The notes: generated by a model not told the origin, from the sequence alone. A DNA stretch of 64,000 nucleotides from Lachnospiraceae bacterium (GCA_910575565.1 CAJTFL010000016.1:1-64000); one strand, 5' to 3'. Positions 8,506 to 17,652 are shown, numbered from the stretch's first letter. Numbers and translations are program-made.

Positions 8506-9108
8506 CTACTTCAAATAAGCAATTCTCCACTGCCCGACCCGTTTCAAAAAATCCCTTTCCAGGCCGTCCGGGTCCAGCTTCCCGGCAGACAGCATCTGCC
8601 AGAGACTGTGAAACAGATAGCTGTCAATCTCCTCCAGCAGCATTCCCACGTCAATACCCGGGCGGAACACGGAAAGGTCCACGGAGTCCAGCAGCTCACC
8701 CGCTGCGTCTTCATATACTTCTTTATATGACTTCCCGGTTGCCTCCCGGATTTCCAAGGGTTCCGCAAAAAGGGCCCGTATGGAAAATAAATATTCATCA
8801 GGTGCCGTTCTCATAAACTCACATCTTGCCAGAATCTTCCGGGTCATAATCTCAAAGAAATCCGTTGTTTCCTTGTAATACTTTAATTCTATTTCACAGG
8901 ATATCCTGTTGATATTCTCCCAGAGGTATAAATACAGCTCCTTCTTATTGTGGAAATAGTGGAACAGCAGGGACTTTGATATCCCGCCGGCAGCCGCAAT
9001 TCGGGACATGGATGCCTTTTGGTAACTGCTGTCGGCAAATACCACATACGCAGCATTTATAATCCGCTTCTGCTTTTCCTCTGGCAGCATAAAAAATTTC
9101 CCGTTCAT
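8506..9108 (-). CDS. TetR/AcrR-family regulator
   Basis: A 200-residue TetR protein. The N-terminus contains EKQKRIINAAYVVF and GGISKSLLFHYF, and the C-terminal ligand domain ends FLKRVGQWRIAYLK. It is very similar to the protein at 21790-22395 and related to 694-1302. ATG 9108 follows AGGGGG at good spacing. It is the third gene of an ATPase-permease-TetR operon and probably controls it. A second copy of the operon at 33.3-35.7 kb has lost nearly all of this gene. Confidence 0.9.
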   Translation of the reverse strand: MNGKFFMLPEEKQKRIINAAYVVFADSSYQKASMSRIAAAGGISKSLLFHYFHNKKELYLYLWENINRISCEIELKYYKETTDFFEIMTRKILARCEFMRTAPDEYLFSIRALFAEPLEIREATGKSYKEVYEDAAGELLDSVDLSVFRPGIDVGMLLEEIDSYLFHSLWQMLSAGKLDPDGLERDFLKRVGQWRIAYLK

Positions 9109-9134
9109 CGAAACCCCCTGTATCTGTTTTTTGT

Positions 9135-10727
9135 CTATAGTTTTCTCAGCAGTGATGGTCCCTGTCTGGTAAGGATCACGATACATACCGCCGCAAACAG
9201 AGCGAATACCCCTATGGGCAGCGCCAGCGCGGTCCAGGGAACTGTTTTACTGCCCAGATAATAGAATCCTGCTGCCACCCCAAGTACCGCCATGGAGCCG
9301 AACATTGCCAGTACTGTGGCCATAGACTGCTTGATAACGACCGTTTCATTCACTGCGTCAAGCTTCGGAAAGCACAGGCCCATAATCATTCCAAAGGCAG
9401 CATGCCCTATGGCGAAAAGCATTGTGGCAATGAGCAGCACCGTCCCCTTCCGCAAAGAAAAACTAAAAGCAATCGAAATACACAGTCCGGCAATTATCGT
9501 ACAGGGCAGGGTCAGCAGAAGCTGAAAGCCAACTTTAACCCAGAGCAGGGAGCTTTCCTCTATGGGGGATTCCCGCAAAATCCACAGGTATTTTCCCTCC
9601 AGGCTGATGGAAGGCGCAGTGATGGGGCAGGTGCAGAGGCAGAAACCAATCACGGCTGCCGCCATGGGAAGCAGCGGTAAAGGATACCCTGCCATTTCCA
9701 CATAAGCCAACAGTTTCTCTCTCATAACCAGGGAGGCTGCCCCTGCGGCCAGCAGCATAATCAAACCAATACCGGCATTCCAGAAGTACATGGGCGTACC
9801 AAAAAAACGCTGCATTTCCTTTTTCAGCAAAGCCTTCTTCGGTCCGGAGACAGTCTGTGCTGTGAGTTTGTAATTGCTCTGTACGAACCGTGTGGCAAAA
9901 GCAGTCACGGCCTGACGGTATCCCCGGCCAAGGCCCATTACCACCAGAGCAAAAGGGAACACGCAGCACAGGACAAAGACCAGCAGCATTTTCCAGTCTC
10001 CCATAATGCCTTCCCCCATCCACAGCATGGGCGCCGCCCAGGTAAGGGAGGCTTTCACTCCGGCGGCGTTCTCAGCAAGACTGTTTATCATACCGTTTAG
10101 ATGAAACGAGAAATAGAACACTGCTGCCATGAATATTCCCATCACAATATTCTGCCCCAACGCTTTGCGGGACACCCGGACAGACAGAGAGGCCACCAGC
10201 GCCCCCAACAATACAGACAGCGCCGTATCCAGCAGCGGAAGGGCCAGCACCGCGATCCCCAGCCGCATCCAGAACAGCAGACTAAGACCCACACCGTTTT
10301 GTGTCAGAAACGTACAGATTACCCCGGCGGGAACCAGTACGAAAACGGCGAACAGCAGGTTTTCCAGATAAATGGCAGTTACCCGGCTGGCCATCAGCAT
10401 GGTTGTGGGCACCGGCATACTCAGCAGCAGGTCATTGTCCTTTCCGCCAAATACCACGCCCTTCACCGCAAAGGTGGTAAACAGAAGCCCGCCCACCAGT
10501 GCCCCTATGCCCATGAACACAAATACCAGCACTTCCATATTGGATGGCGCCAGCGCCTTCATCAGCATATAACTGTAAAGCCCTGACAGGTACAGCCCCA
10601 GAAAGGCAATGAGAAAGACCGCGCCCAGCCCGGTAGCCGCTTTTCTCTTACTGCGTCCCCTGGAATTGGTTGAGGAAAGAAGCATGGACCGGAGGCTGAC
10701 GTTCAACAGGACAAAAAATTTTTTCAT
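9135..10727 (-). CDS. Large ABC exporter permease, copy A
   Basis: A 530-residue protein with roughly twelve hydrophobic segments, resembling the putative ABC-exporter permeases found in Firmicutes. The start MKKFFVLLNVSLRSM overlaps the ATPase stop by 4 bases. Copy B at 33420-35012 has the same length and is nearly identical along its whole length. The substrate is unknown. Confidence 0.85.
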   Translation of the reverse strand: MKKFFVLLNVSLRSMLLSSTNSRGRSKRKAATGLGAVFLIAFLGLYLSGLYSYMLMKALAPSNMEVLVFVFMGIGALVGGLLFTTFAVKGVVFGGKDNDLLLSMPVPTTMLMASRVTAIYLENLLFAVFVLVPAGVICTFLTQNGVGLSLLFWMRLGIAVLALPLLDTALSVLLGALVASLSVRVSRKALGQNIVMGIFMAAVFYFSFHLNGMINSLAENAAGVKASLTWAAPMLWMGEGIMGDWKMLLVFVLCCVFPFALVVMGLGRGYRQAVTAFATRFVQSNYKLTAQTVSGPKKALLKKEMQRFFGTPMYFWNAGIGLIMLLAAGAASLVMREKLLAYVEMAGYPLPLLPMAAAVIGFCLCTCPITAPSISLEGKYLWILRESPIEESSLLWVKVGFQLLLTLPCTIIAGLCISIAFSFSLRKGTVLLIATMLFAIGHAAFGMIMGLCFPKLDAVNETVVIKQSMATVLAMFGSMAVLGVAAGFYYLGSKTVPWTALALPIGVFALFAAVCIVILTRQGPSLLRKL

Positions 10728-11437
10728 CGCTCTCCCTCCAGTTCTAAAAATACGCTTTCCAGGGAGGAATCCCCCACCAGCTCTGCCGTGGGACCGCTTT
10801 GCACCAGTTTTCCGTTTTTGATAATGGCAATCTGATGGCACAGCTTTTCTGCCACCTCAAGGACATGAGTAGAAAAAAATACCGCTGATCCGCTTTGGCA
10901 TAATTCTGACAGATAACCTTTCATTATATGTGCAGCCGAAGGGTCCAGACCTACAAATGGTTCATCCAGAATCAGCAGCCTGGGCCGCCGGATAAAAGCG
11001 GAAATCAAAGCCAGCTTCTGCCGCATCCCATGGGAGTAGCTGCCAATGGGGGAACCCAGGCTGTCCGTGAGTTCAAAAGCATCGGAATATTTGCCAATAT
11101 CCGCAGTACGCTGATCTGCCGGAATGTCATACAGATCGGCAATGAAATTAAGGTAATCAATTCCTTTCATAAACTCATAGATGTCCGGGTTGTCCGGCAG
11201 AAAAGCGGTGACACGTTTCGCCTGCACAGGAGCCTTCTTAATATCGTGGCCGTCAATGGTGATGGTGCCTTCCGTAAAGTCCATCACCCCGGCCACAGCC
11301 CGAAGGGTAGTGGTTTTACCTGCTCCGTTGTGGCCGATGAATCCATAGATCTCACCTGGCCCAACATGTAAGGTCAGGTCATCCACCGCCTTCTTCCCGC
11401 CGGGATACATTTTCGAATAATGTTCAATATGAAGCAT
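10724..11437 (-). CDS. ABC transporter ATP-binding protein, copy A
   Basis: A 237-residue ATPase with Walker A GHNGAGKTT, a SHGMRQKL signature and Walker B LLILDEP. AAAGGAG sits before the ATG. It is nearly identical to the protein at 35009-35722. It heads an operon with the 530-residue permease and a TetR regulator and would energise export by that permease. Confidence 0.9.
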   Translation of the reverse strand: MLHIEHYSKMYPGGKKAVDDLTLHVGPGEIYGFIGHNGAGKTTTLRAVAGVMDFTEGTITIDGHDIKKAPVQAKRVTAFLPDNPDIYEFMKGIDYLNFIADLYDIPADQRTADIGKYSDAFELTDSLGSPIGSYSHGMRQKLALISAFIRRPRLLILDEPFVGLDPSAAHIMKGYLSELCQSGSAVFFSTHVLEVAEKLCHQIAIIKNGKLVQSGPTAELVGDSSLESVFLELEGER

Positions 11438-11749
11438 TAGAAATCTCCTTTCGTAACTCCGTTTCTTTCAATATGTTTACTGATTTTATTCCAGGTAACG
11501 GCAATGCTGCTAATGTCAATATAACCATTATGGTCACAAAATACAAGTATCATTCTTATATTGCATCCATAGCAGTTCTCCTGATGACACTACGGGCCGG
11601 ACTTTATGTAAAAAATAAGAGCCTCCAAATAAATCAGAAGCTCTTTCCGGCGCACTGCGGCGTAAAAATATAAGATAATAACCTGCCCTCTCTGATTCGC
11701 TTTCTATATTATCACCCCATTGACCAATTTTGAGAAGACCCATTCCTCT
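11438..11749. other. Intergenic region: operon leader and a short repeat
   Basis: The first ~80 bases match the leader of the second ABC operon copy (about 35723-35797), so the duplication includes the promoter region. At 11717-11739 lies CCATTGACCAATTTTG followed by AGAAGAC, one base different from the left arm of the inverted repeat at 23480-23537. I see no convincing gene here. Confidence 0.5.
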
Positions 11750-12250
11750 TTATCGTTCAGCTATGCTTAATGTTTCAACAGCAACACTGCCTCCCCGGAC
11801 AATTTCAATTCGGTTTGCATAGCATTTCTCCAGTAATGCGATCAGATCATTATTACGGTTTTCTGTATGCACACTTTCAATCAACACGGTCTCCGGAGAA
11901 TAATCAATAACCGATACCTGAAATACTTGCGAAATCTTGAATATCCCGTCAATATCCCGATCCGAGCAGTTATTGATTCTTACAAACATCAGCTCTTTCC
12001 TATGGATCGCAATGTCTGTGTAATCAACTACCTTAATTACCTCAACACACCGGTTCAGCTGCTTTTTTACCTGTTCAAATGTTCTGTCATCACTGGTTAA
12101 GCTGATTGTCATACGGGAAACCGTTCTGTCCTCGGTTGGCCCCACGGTCAGGCTGGCCAGGTTATAGGACTTTCCGGAAAACAGTCCCGATATTCTGGCA
12201 AGAACCCCTACATCATTTTCAACAAATAAACAAATCCATCTCTTTTTCAT
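11750..12250 (-). CDS. ilvN: Acetolactate synthase small (regulatory) subunit
   Basis: A 166-residue protein with an N-terminal ACT domain (VENDVGVLARISGLFSGKSYN) and the usual C-terminal half. The length is normal for IlvN/IlvH. It binds branched-chain amino acids, probably valine, and modulates the large subunit in the first step of Val/Leu/Ile synthesis. Its ATG overlaps the ilvB stop by 4 bases. No attenuator leader peptide was found upstream of the pair. Confidence 0.93.
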   Translation of the reverse strand: MKKRWICLFVENDVGVLARISGLFSGKSYNLASLTVGPTEDRTVSRMTISLTSDDRTFEQVKKQLNRCVEVIKVVDYTDIAIHRKELMFVRINNCSDRDIDGIFKISQVFQVSVIDYSPETVLIESVHTENRNNDLIALLEKCYANRIEIVRGGSVAVETLSIAER

Positions 12251-13980
12251 ATTCCCTTATCCCCGCTTTCCAGTATCATGTCGTCCAAAGCATTGCCGGG
12301 CGGAACAATCGGCATAACATTTGCCTCCGGCTCAATGATAAATTCAATGACAGTAGGTACTTTTAAGTTGTGTTTTGCGTTTTCAAGGGCGGCGGCAATC
12401 TCATTTTCTTTTGTTACGCGAATACTGTTTGCTCCGTAGCTTTCCGCCAGTTTCATAAAATCCGGCGTATATTCCGGGCAGTGCTCTGTCGGGGCATTGC
12501 AGCTGCCGGGGCAGCTTTTCCTGTACCGCATACAGGTGCTGGAATAACGCCTGTCAAAAAACATTTCCTGCCATTGCCGTACATTTCCCAAATAACCGTT
12601 GTTCAGTATGCAGATGGTGATTGGAAGTTCATAGCAGATTGCGGTCGCCATTTCCTGAATGTTCATCTGCATGCCGCCGTCCCCTGAAATAACGATAACA
12701 TCCTTTGACGGATTTCCGATTTGGGCTCCAATAGCAGCCGGAAAGCCATAGCCCATAGTTCCTAAGCCCCCGGAAGTCAGCATCTGCTTCTTTTCGCTTA
12801 ATTCCAGGAACTGTGTCGCCCATAACTGGTTCTGCCCCACATCTGTGGCAATGATCGCGTTGTCAAACGTATGGTTGATTGCCCTTATCACTTTTTCCGG
12901 GGTCAGCCCTTCTGTTTTCATGGAGAGTGGATACTGGCTTTTCCACTGCCTGATCTGCTCCAGCCATTCCTCCGTATCTAATTTCTGCGCTTTTTCAAGC
13001 AATGCCAAAAGAGCCGTTTTTGCGTCCGCAACAATGGGAATATCCACCTCTATATTTCTGGAAATCGAAGCGGGGTCTATATCTATATGGATGATTGCCC
13101 CATGGGTGGCAAAGTGTCCGGTTTTTCCTGTTATGCGGTCATTAAACCTTGTCCCGATAGAAAAGAGGACGTCACAATGACTGATAGCTGTATTGGCTGC
13201 ATAGCTTCCATGGATTCCCAGATTCCCGATATACAAGTCATGGGTTGTGGGAATTGTCCCTTTTCCCATGATGGTAGTAACAACGGGAACCCCTGTCATT
13301 TCTGCTAGCTTTAGCATTTCCGAATGTGCATGGCTGATGTTCACGCCGCCGCCGACCAAAAAGACGGGCTTCTTTGCGTGATTCAATGTTTCCAGTGCTT
13401 TCTTTAACTGTCCCGGATGAACGGAAAGCTTCGGCTTATATCCTCTGATTTCGATTTCTTCCGGGTAGTCGTCACTGCCATATTCCCTCTGTATATCCTT
13501 CGGTAAATCGACAACAACAACGCCCGGTTTCCCTGTCCGGGAAATAAGAAAGGCTTTCCTGATGACCGCCGCCAATTCCTCACGTTTGCGAACCGTTACG
13601 GCGTATTTGCAGATACTTCTTGTGATACCCACAATATCAACCTCCTGAAAGGCGTCATTGCCAATCAGCCCGGTAGGTACTTGCCCGGTGAAGCATACCA
13701 GCGGAACGCTGTCATAATTCGCTGTCGCTATCCCTGTCACTAAATTGGTAGCTCCCGGTCCGCTTGTAACCAGACAGACCCCGACTTTTCCCGTGGAGCG
13801 TGCGTATCCGTCCGCCGCATGGACTAATCCCTGCTCATGCCGCGGCAAAATAACATCAATATCCTGTTCACCGTAAAGGGCGTTAAACAGGTCGATTGCC
13901 TGTCCGCCCGGGTAGGCAAACAGGGTATCTACCTGCTCCGCCTTGAGAGCTTTCACAAATAATTCCGCGCCTGTAATCAT
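12247..13980 (-). CDS. ilvB: Acetolactate synthase large (catalytic) subunit
   Basis: A 577-residue thiamine-diphosphate enzyme. The N-terminal domain has AYPGGQAIDLF with the catalytic glutamate soon after. The C-terminal TPP/metal motif is GDGGMQMN. A cysteine-rich insert near SCPGSCNAPTEHCPEY follows the YSSTC segment, as in other clostridial forms. Three ATGs occur in a row (13986, 13983, 13980). The third is 8 bases from GGAGG and matches the usual MITGAE start. It is followed by ilvN. Control by the upstream TetR protein is plausible (see 14006-14016). Confidence 0.93.
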   Translation of the reverse strand: MITGAELFVKALKAEQVDTLFAYPGGQAIDLFNALYGEQDIDVILPRHEQGLVHAADGYARSTGKVGVCLVTSGPGATNLVTGIATANYDSVPLVCFTGQVPTGLIGNDAFQEVDIVGITRSICKYAVTVRKREELAAVIRKAFLISRTGKPGVVVVDLPKDIQREYGSDDYPEEIEIRGYKPKLSVHPGQLKKALETLNHAKKPVFLVGGGVNISHAHSEMLKLAEMTGVPVVTTIMGKGTIPTTHDLYIGNLGIHGSYAANTAISHCDVLFSIGTRFNDRITGKTGHFATHGAIIHIDIDPASISRNIEVDIPIVADAKTALLALLEKAQKLDTEEWLEQIRQWKSQYPLSMKTEGLTPEKVIRAINHTFDNAIIATDVGQNQLWATQFLELSEKKQMLTSGGLGTMGYGFPAAIGAQIGNPSKDVIVISGDGGMQMNIQEMATAICYELPITICILNNGYLGNVRQWQEMFFDRRYSSTCMRYRKSCPGSCNAPTEHCPEYTPDFMKLAESYGANSIRVTKENEIAAALENAKHNLKVPTVIEFIIEPEANVMPIVPPGNALDDMILESGDKGI

Positions 13981-14005
13981 CATCATTGCCTCCTTGTATG
14001 CGTGT

Positions 14006-14016
14006 ACTTGCTTGCT
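14006..14016. promoter_or_regulatory. Candidate TetR half-site in the ilvB promoter region
   Basis: ACTTGCTTGCT on the plus strand repeats the CTTGCT half of the palindrome AGCAAG-N2-CTTGCT found upstream of the adjacent tetR gene. On the minus strand it lies just past a possible -10 (TATAAG), the same relative place as in the tetR promoter. Only one good half is present, so this is tentative. Confidence 0.35.
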
Positions 14017-14057
14017 TATAGGTATGATAAAATGGCACTGAATATACAGTACCATTT

Positions 14058-14088
14058 GTAACAGTTCAGATACCCCTTGAACTGTTAC
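14058..14088. repeat. 11-bp perfect inverted repeat between tetR and ilvB
   Basis: GTAACAGTTCA (14058-14068) and TGAACTGTTAC (14078-14088) form a perfect hairpin just past the tetR stop. There is no U-run, so it is not a standard terminator. The ends resemble those of the larger palindromic elements at 48729-48911 and 51459-51576 (GTAAC-GTTCAGC type). It may be a reduced copy of that repeat or an operator. Confidence 0.55.
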
Positions 14089-14096
14089 TACCATTT

Positions 14097-14675
14097 TTAC
14101 TTCTGTACAATCCCATTTACAAATATCTTCACACTGTTTTTGATAAATTCTTCTCTGCCCACATCCGTAAGGTTCTGGCCAAAAGACGCATTTAAAAAGG
14201 TATAACCAAACGTGGAAGAAAAAACAGTCATTGCCAGACTTTCAAAATCATAATGAGGAATTTTCCCCAGTTCCTCCATTTTCCTGAAGTATTCTGTCAG
14301 AGAAGAAATAAATGCCTGTGGTACTTTCATGATCATAGAGGCAGTTTCTTCATAAAGCTGCGGCGCTCTTAAGCCAATGGACAGATTTACAAAATCCGGA
14401 GTGATTTTATCCATATATGCGTTCATAAACATCTCTAAATCCGGCTCTAACTCCCATTGCACATTTTGGAAAAGCTCCGGCGTAACATGCGCTCTCCATT
14501 TTTCCTGAGATACCCCATGGAGTACAATATCTTTTTTATTTTGAAATTTACGGAACAGCGTACACTCATTTACGCCGGCTAAACGTGCGATATCTTTTGT
14601 CGTTGTGGCAACATACCCTTTATCACGAATCAGAGACATGGTTGCGTCAATAATTTTTTGGCTTGTTTCGTCCAT
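14097..14675 (-). CDS. TetR/AcrR-family regulator next to ilvBN
   Basis: A 192-residue TetR protein. The N-terminal HTH contains TTTKDIARLAGVNECTLFRKF and a C-terminal helical domain follows. It is not closely related to the other TetR proteins in the window. ATG 14675 is chosen because a promoter and palindrome lie directly upstream; longer in-frame starts would place the promoter inside the gene. It probably represses itself and possibly ilvBN. Confidence 0.88.
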   Translation of the reverse strand: MDETSQKIIDATMSLIRDKGYVATTTKDIARLAGVNECTLFRKFQNKKDIVLHGVSQEKWRAHVTPELFQNVQWELEPDLEMFMNAYMDKITPDFVNLSIGLRAPQLYEETASMIMKVPQAFISSLTEYFRKMEELGKIPHYDFESLAMTVFSSTFGYTFLNASFGQNLTDVGREEFIKNSVKIFVNGIVQK

Positions 14676-14689
14676 TCTTCCCACCCCTA

Positions 14690-14735
14690 AGCAAGTGCTT
14701 GCTATCATTCTATTCTCCTTTTTGTAAAAAGTCAA
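14690..14735 (-). promoter_or_regulatory. tetR promoter with palindromic operator
   Basis: TTGACT (14730-14735), a 17-base spacer and TAGAAT (14707-14712) form a promoter. Directly downstream, AGCAAG-N2-CTTGCT (14690-14703) is a perfect 6-bp-arm palindrome ending 14 bases before the start codon. This is a classic arrangement for TetR autorepression. Confidence 0.65.
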
Positions 14736-14749
14736 TAGAAAAGATAATC

Positions 14750-15151
14750 TTATGAGGTATGCTCCAAAGCTTTTCTTAAATCTGTTATATATAAAGCCTG
14801 CTGCTTTTTCAGATACGCCCCGATAAACGGTTTCATAAACCATTTTTTTGCTGTAACATCCTCCGTGAAATCAATCGTTGTTACGTTGCCTTTGCTGGAG
14901 AAAATCCCTGTCCAATGCCCATGCATGTTGTCGTTCTCCATATCAAATTCTAAACGCCGGCATTCTTCCCTCACTGTAACGGTGAAGGCGGTCTGGCAGC
15001 CGGATGTTGTATATTCCACGAACTGCTTATCATCTATAATCTCAACCCTGCTCAGATCGCTGCGCCACGCCGTATCCTCCAGAGAAGTCACAATCTCCCA
15101 AACCTTTTGCAGTTCTGCGTGAAAGTCTGCTCTTATATTTGAAACTGCCAT
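14750..15151 (-). CDS. SRPBCC-family (START-like) protein
   Basis: A 133-residue protein with the SRPBCC pattern: an N-terminal helix (VWEIVTSLEDTAWRSDL), then beta strands ending in a long C-terminal helix (KPFIGAYLKKQQALYITDLRKAL). The family binds hydrophobic ligands in a cavity. It directly follows the AraC-TetR chimera, with a 1-base gap between stop and start. The ligand is unknown. Confidence 0.8.
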   Translation of the reverse strand: MAVSNIRADFHAELQKVWEIVTSLEDTAWRSDLSRVEIIDDKQFVEYTTSGCQTAFTVTVREECRRLEFDMENDNMHGHWTGIFSSKGNVTTIDFTEDVTAKKWFMKPFIGAYLKKQQALYITDLRKALEHTS

Positions 15152-15152
15152 C

Positions 15153-16046
15153 TTAATGATTCCTTTCTTTCAGGTATACCCTTTTCCACTGTCCAACTCT
15201 TTTCAGGAAGTCCTTTTCCAGAGAATCCGGGTTCAGCTCCCCGGTTGAAAACATCTTCCAGTAACAGCTGAGAAGATAACCGTTAATCTCTTCTAACAGC
15301 AGCCGCGTATCAATCCCCGACCGGAACAGGTCCATATCTGCCGGCCCCCGTATATCTTCTGTTCCGTGAAGATATGCTGTCTTATAATGATTCTGAAGTT
15401 CTTCCCTGATTTCCGGGTTTTCCTCAAAAAATGCCCTCAAGATAAACAGGTATATGGTCGGGGCTTCCCTCATGAATACACAGCCTGCCAGAACCCTCTG
15501 GCAGAGGATCTCAAACAAATCCGTGGTCTGCGTATCTCCCTTCCTTACTTTTTCACGGTAAAGCCTGCATGCATGTTCCCAAAGGTACAGATACAGTTCT
15601 TTCGACAGGGGACAGGACCGTCCCAGTATGCGGAACGCTTCTTTTTCCTCTATCCTGAATTGCAGCGGTGCCCCTCCGTGGATTGCCATGGAAAAAGAAA
15701 TGGGCGGATATGCCTGAAAGGATACCGGTTCCGTTTTTATAGCGGAGGGCGTGATTCCATGAAAATTCTTAAAAGCCCTGGTAAACGCGGTGGGAGATTC
15801 ATAACCATACTTCATGGCAATATCCGTTACTTTTCCATTTCCCTTTTGCAGTTCCACGGCGGACAGAGACAGCCTGCGCCGCCGTATGTATTCCCGCAGT
15901 GTCATGTCTGTCATATATAAAAACATCTGTTGGAAATAGTAGGAAGGGCAGCCTGCAATCCCGGCTACCTCCTCATAATCCAGTTCCCCATCCAGGTTTT
16001 CTTCTATAAAATCAATCGCCTGGTTCAACCGTTTTATCCAGTCCAT
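15153..16046 (-). CDS. Chimeric regulator: AraC DNA-binding domain fused to a TetR ligand domain
   Basis: A 297-residue protein. Residues 1-105 are an AraC/XylS double HTH (VTDIAMKYGYESPTAFTRAF). Residues 106-147 are the beginning of a GyrI-like effector domain that stops abruptly. From about residue 149 (near base 15602) the sequence becomes the C-terminal domain of the local TetR paralogues, starting KELYLYLWE and ending FLKRVGQWKRVYLK. In those paralogues this segment begins just after the HTH, near residue 56. The gene is open, has an AGGGGGG ribosome-binding site and sits in an operon, so the fusion may be expressed. Confidence 0.85.
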   Translation of the reverse strand: MDWIKRLNQAIDFIEENLDGELDYEEVAGIAGCPSYYFQQMFLYMTDMTLREYIRRRRLSLSAVELQKGNGKVTDIAMKYGYESPTAFTRAFKNFHGITPSAIKTEPVSFQAYPPISFSMAIHGGAPLQFRIEEKEAFRILGRSCPLSKELYLYLWEHACRLYREKVRKGDTQTTDLFEILCQRVLAGCVFMREAPTIYLFILRAFFEENPEIREELQNHYKTAYLHGTEDIRGPADMDLFRSGIDTRLLLEEINGYLLSCYWKMFSTGELNPDSLEKDFLKRVGQWKRVYLKERNH

Positions 16047-16134
16047 CGTGTTCCCCCCTGCTGTTTTAAGTATAGCCGATTCTCTCACAAAAAACCTCGC
16101 ATTTGAACGATACGAATTGATAGCCCGAAAGAAC

Positions 16135-16878
16135 TCACTCCCATTTAAAAAATTTCACCGCCGCGCCTGCACACAAAATGGTGACGATTCCCATAACCGC
16201 TGTCGGTACCCAGACAGATTCCGTATGCATCCCCAGAAAAGCCGCCTTCATAAGCTGTATCCCCTGTGCCAGCGGGAAAAGGGCAACGATTTTCTGCATC
16301 ATCCCCGGCATCACCTCAAAGGGCAGCGTGGCCCCGGAAAAAAACAGCATGGGAAAGTACAAAAGGCAGGCGATCACACTGGCCATTTTTTCATTTTTCG
16401 CAATGCCGCCCACCATCATCCCGATGCTTAAGGTGGAAACCAGGGTAAGAAGCCAGCTTCCAAGGAATGCCGCCGGGCTGCCGGGAAGCCTTACGCCCCA
16501 GAACACAGCCGCCATGGGAAAGACCAGAGCCATAGAAACCGCGGCATACAGCACATAGATGGTAAATTCCACCCCCAGCAGCATAACCGGGCTGATGGGC
16601 GTCACCCTGAACCGTTTGAGGATTTTCCGTTCCCGGTATCCGGCTACCACCAGAGGCAGCCCCATCAGGCCCCCGGCGCAGATGGAGATGGTACAGACCG
16701 CGCTCATGGACTGCTCCAGGAACGTGTACTCCGCCCCCGGAAAGGCGGGCTTTGTCTGGTATATGAAACCAAGGATGACCAGTACCACAACCGGCATAAT
16801 GACGGCAAAAATCACCATGTTCATATTCCGGATATTCAGCTTCAGTTCTGTTTTTAAAAGACTGAAAAATGTTCTCAT
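16135..16878 (-). CDS. ABC-2-type transporter permease
   Basis: A 247-residue membrane protein of the ABC-2 family with about six membrane segments. It contains a long hydrophobic stretch near MPVVVLVILGF and the segment PISPVMLLGVEFTIYVLY typical of drug/antibiotic exporters. It overlaps the ATPase stop by 4 bases. It forms a transporter with the ATPase at 16875-17618. Confidence 0.88.
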   Translation of the reverse strand: MRTFFSLLKTELKLNIRNMNMVIFAVIMPVVVLVILGFIYQTKPAFPGAEYTFLEQSMSAVCTISICAGGLMGLPLVVAGYRERKILKRFRVTPISPVMLLGVEFTIYVLYAAVSMALVFPMAAVFWGVRLPGSPAAFLGSWLLTLVSTLSIGMMVGGIAKNEKMASVIACLLYFPMLFFSGATLPFEVMPGMMQKIVALFPLAQGIQLMKAAFLGMHTESVWVPTAVMGIVTILCAGAAVKFFKWE

Positions 16879-17618
16879 GCCACAACCTCCTCGTCCGCAA
16901 ATTTCAAATAGGCATCCTCCAGACGCTCACAGCCGCTCTGAGACTTCGCCTGCTCCACGGCGCCGTAAAAGACGGCCTCCCCTTTTCTCAGAATACAGAT
17001 CTCATCGCAGAGAGCCTCCACCTCATCCATGAAATGGGAAGTGAGAAAAATAGTCAGCCCTTCGCCCTTTAAATCCTCAAGGATCTTCCACACCGTCCGG
17101 CGCGCCCTTGCGTCCAGCCCGGTGGTCAGCTCGTCCAGGAACACAAGCTCCGGATCCGGTATCAACGCCAGGACAATAAACAGCCGCTGCCGCTCCCCGC
17201 CGGAAAGACTTTTCACGGCATGACCTGTCTTATCCCCGATTCCGAAACGTTCACACAGCTTCCGCCAGTCTGCCGGCCTCTCATACAGGCAGGCAGTTTC
17301 CTCGCAAAGCTCGGATACCCTGATTTCCGGCTGGTAATCCCCTTCCTGAAACTGGACGCCCACTTTCTGAAATACAGCGCGCCGCTCCTTTTTTGCATCC
17401 TGCCCCAATACCAGGGCAGTTCCGCCATCGGCCTGTTTCGTTCCCAGGATGCATTCGATAGTGGTACTCTTTCCGGCGCCGTTTGCCCCCAGCAGGCCAA
17501 AGACCGTGCCCGCCTTAACCGACAGGTTCAGACCTTTCAGCACGGTTCTTCCCTGATAGCTTTTGGTAAGCCCCATTGTTTTGACGGCCTCTTCTATCTT
17601 TTTTATGGTTTCGCTCAT
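16875..17618 (-). CDS. ABC transporter ATP-binding protein
   Basis: A 247-residue ATPase with Walker A GANGAGKST, signature LSGGERQRL and Walker B LVFLDELTTGLD. It follows an AraC gene by about 35 bases and overlaps its permease. The set AraC-ATPase-permease is a common drug- or peptide-responsive exporter module in Clostridia. Confidence 0.92.
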   Translation of the reverse strand: MSETIKKIEEAVKTMGLTKSYQGRTVLKGLNLSVKAGTVFGLLGANGAGKSTTIECILGTKQADGGTALVLGQDAKKERRAVFQKVGVQFQEGDYQPEIRVSELCEETACLYERPADWRKLCERFGIGDKTGHAVKSLSGGERQRLFIVLALIPDPELVFLDELTTGLDARARRTVWKILEDLKGEGLTIFLTSHFMDEVEALCDEICILRKGEAVFYGAVEQAKSQSGCERLEDAYLKFADEEVVA

Positions 17619-17652
17619 CTTATCCTCCTTTTTCCGGTAACGGTATGCGCCA

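Noticed and set aside
10101-10586. 161-codon plus-strand frame rich in Gln and His, and its twin at 34386-34901
   Set aside because: Both lie antisense inside the large ABC permease genes; composition is an effect of reading a hydrophobic gene backwards, and there is no ribosome-binding site.
11534-11743. 69-codon minus-strand ORF after ilvN
   Set aside because: The GAGG lies one base from the ATG, the protein looks like random sequence and its start lies in a repeat.
12370-13308. Several plus-strand frames opposite ilvB
   Set aside because: They are shadows of a conserved enzyme gene and lack starts and ribosome-binding sites.
14058-14088. Terminator of the tetR gene
   Set aside because: The hairpin is perfect but has no U-run on either side.
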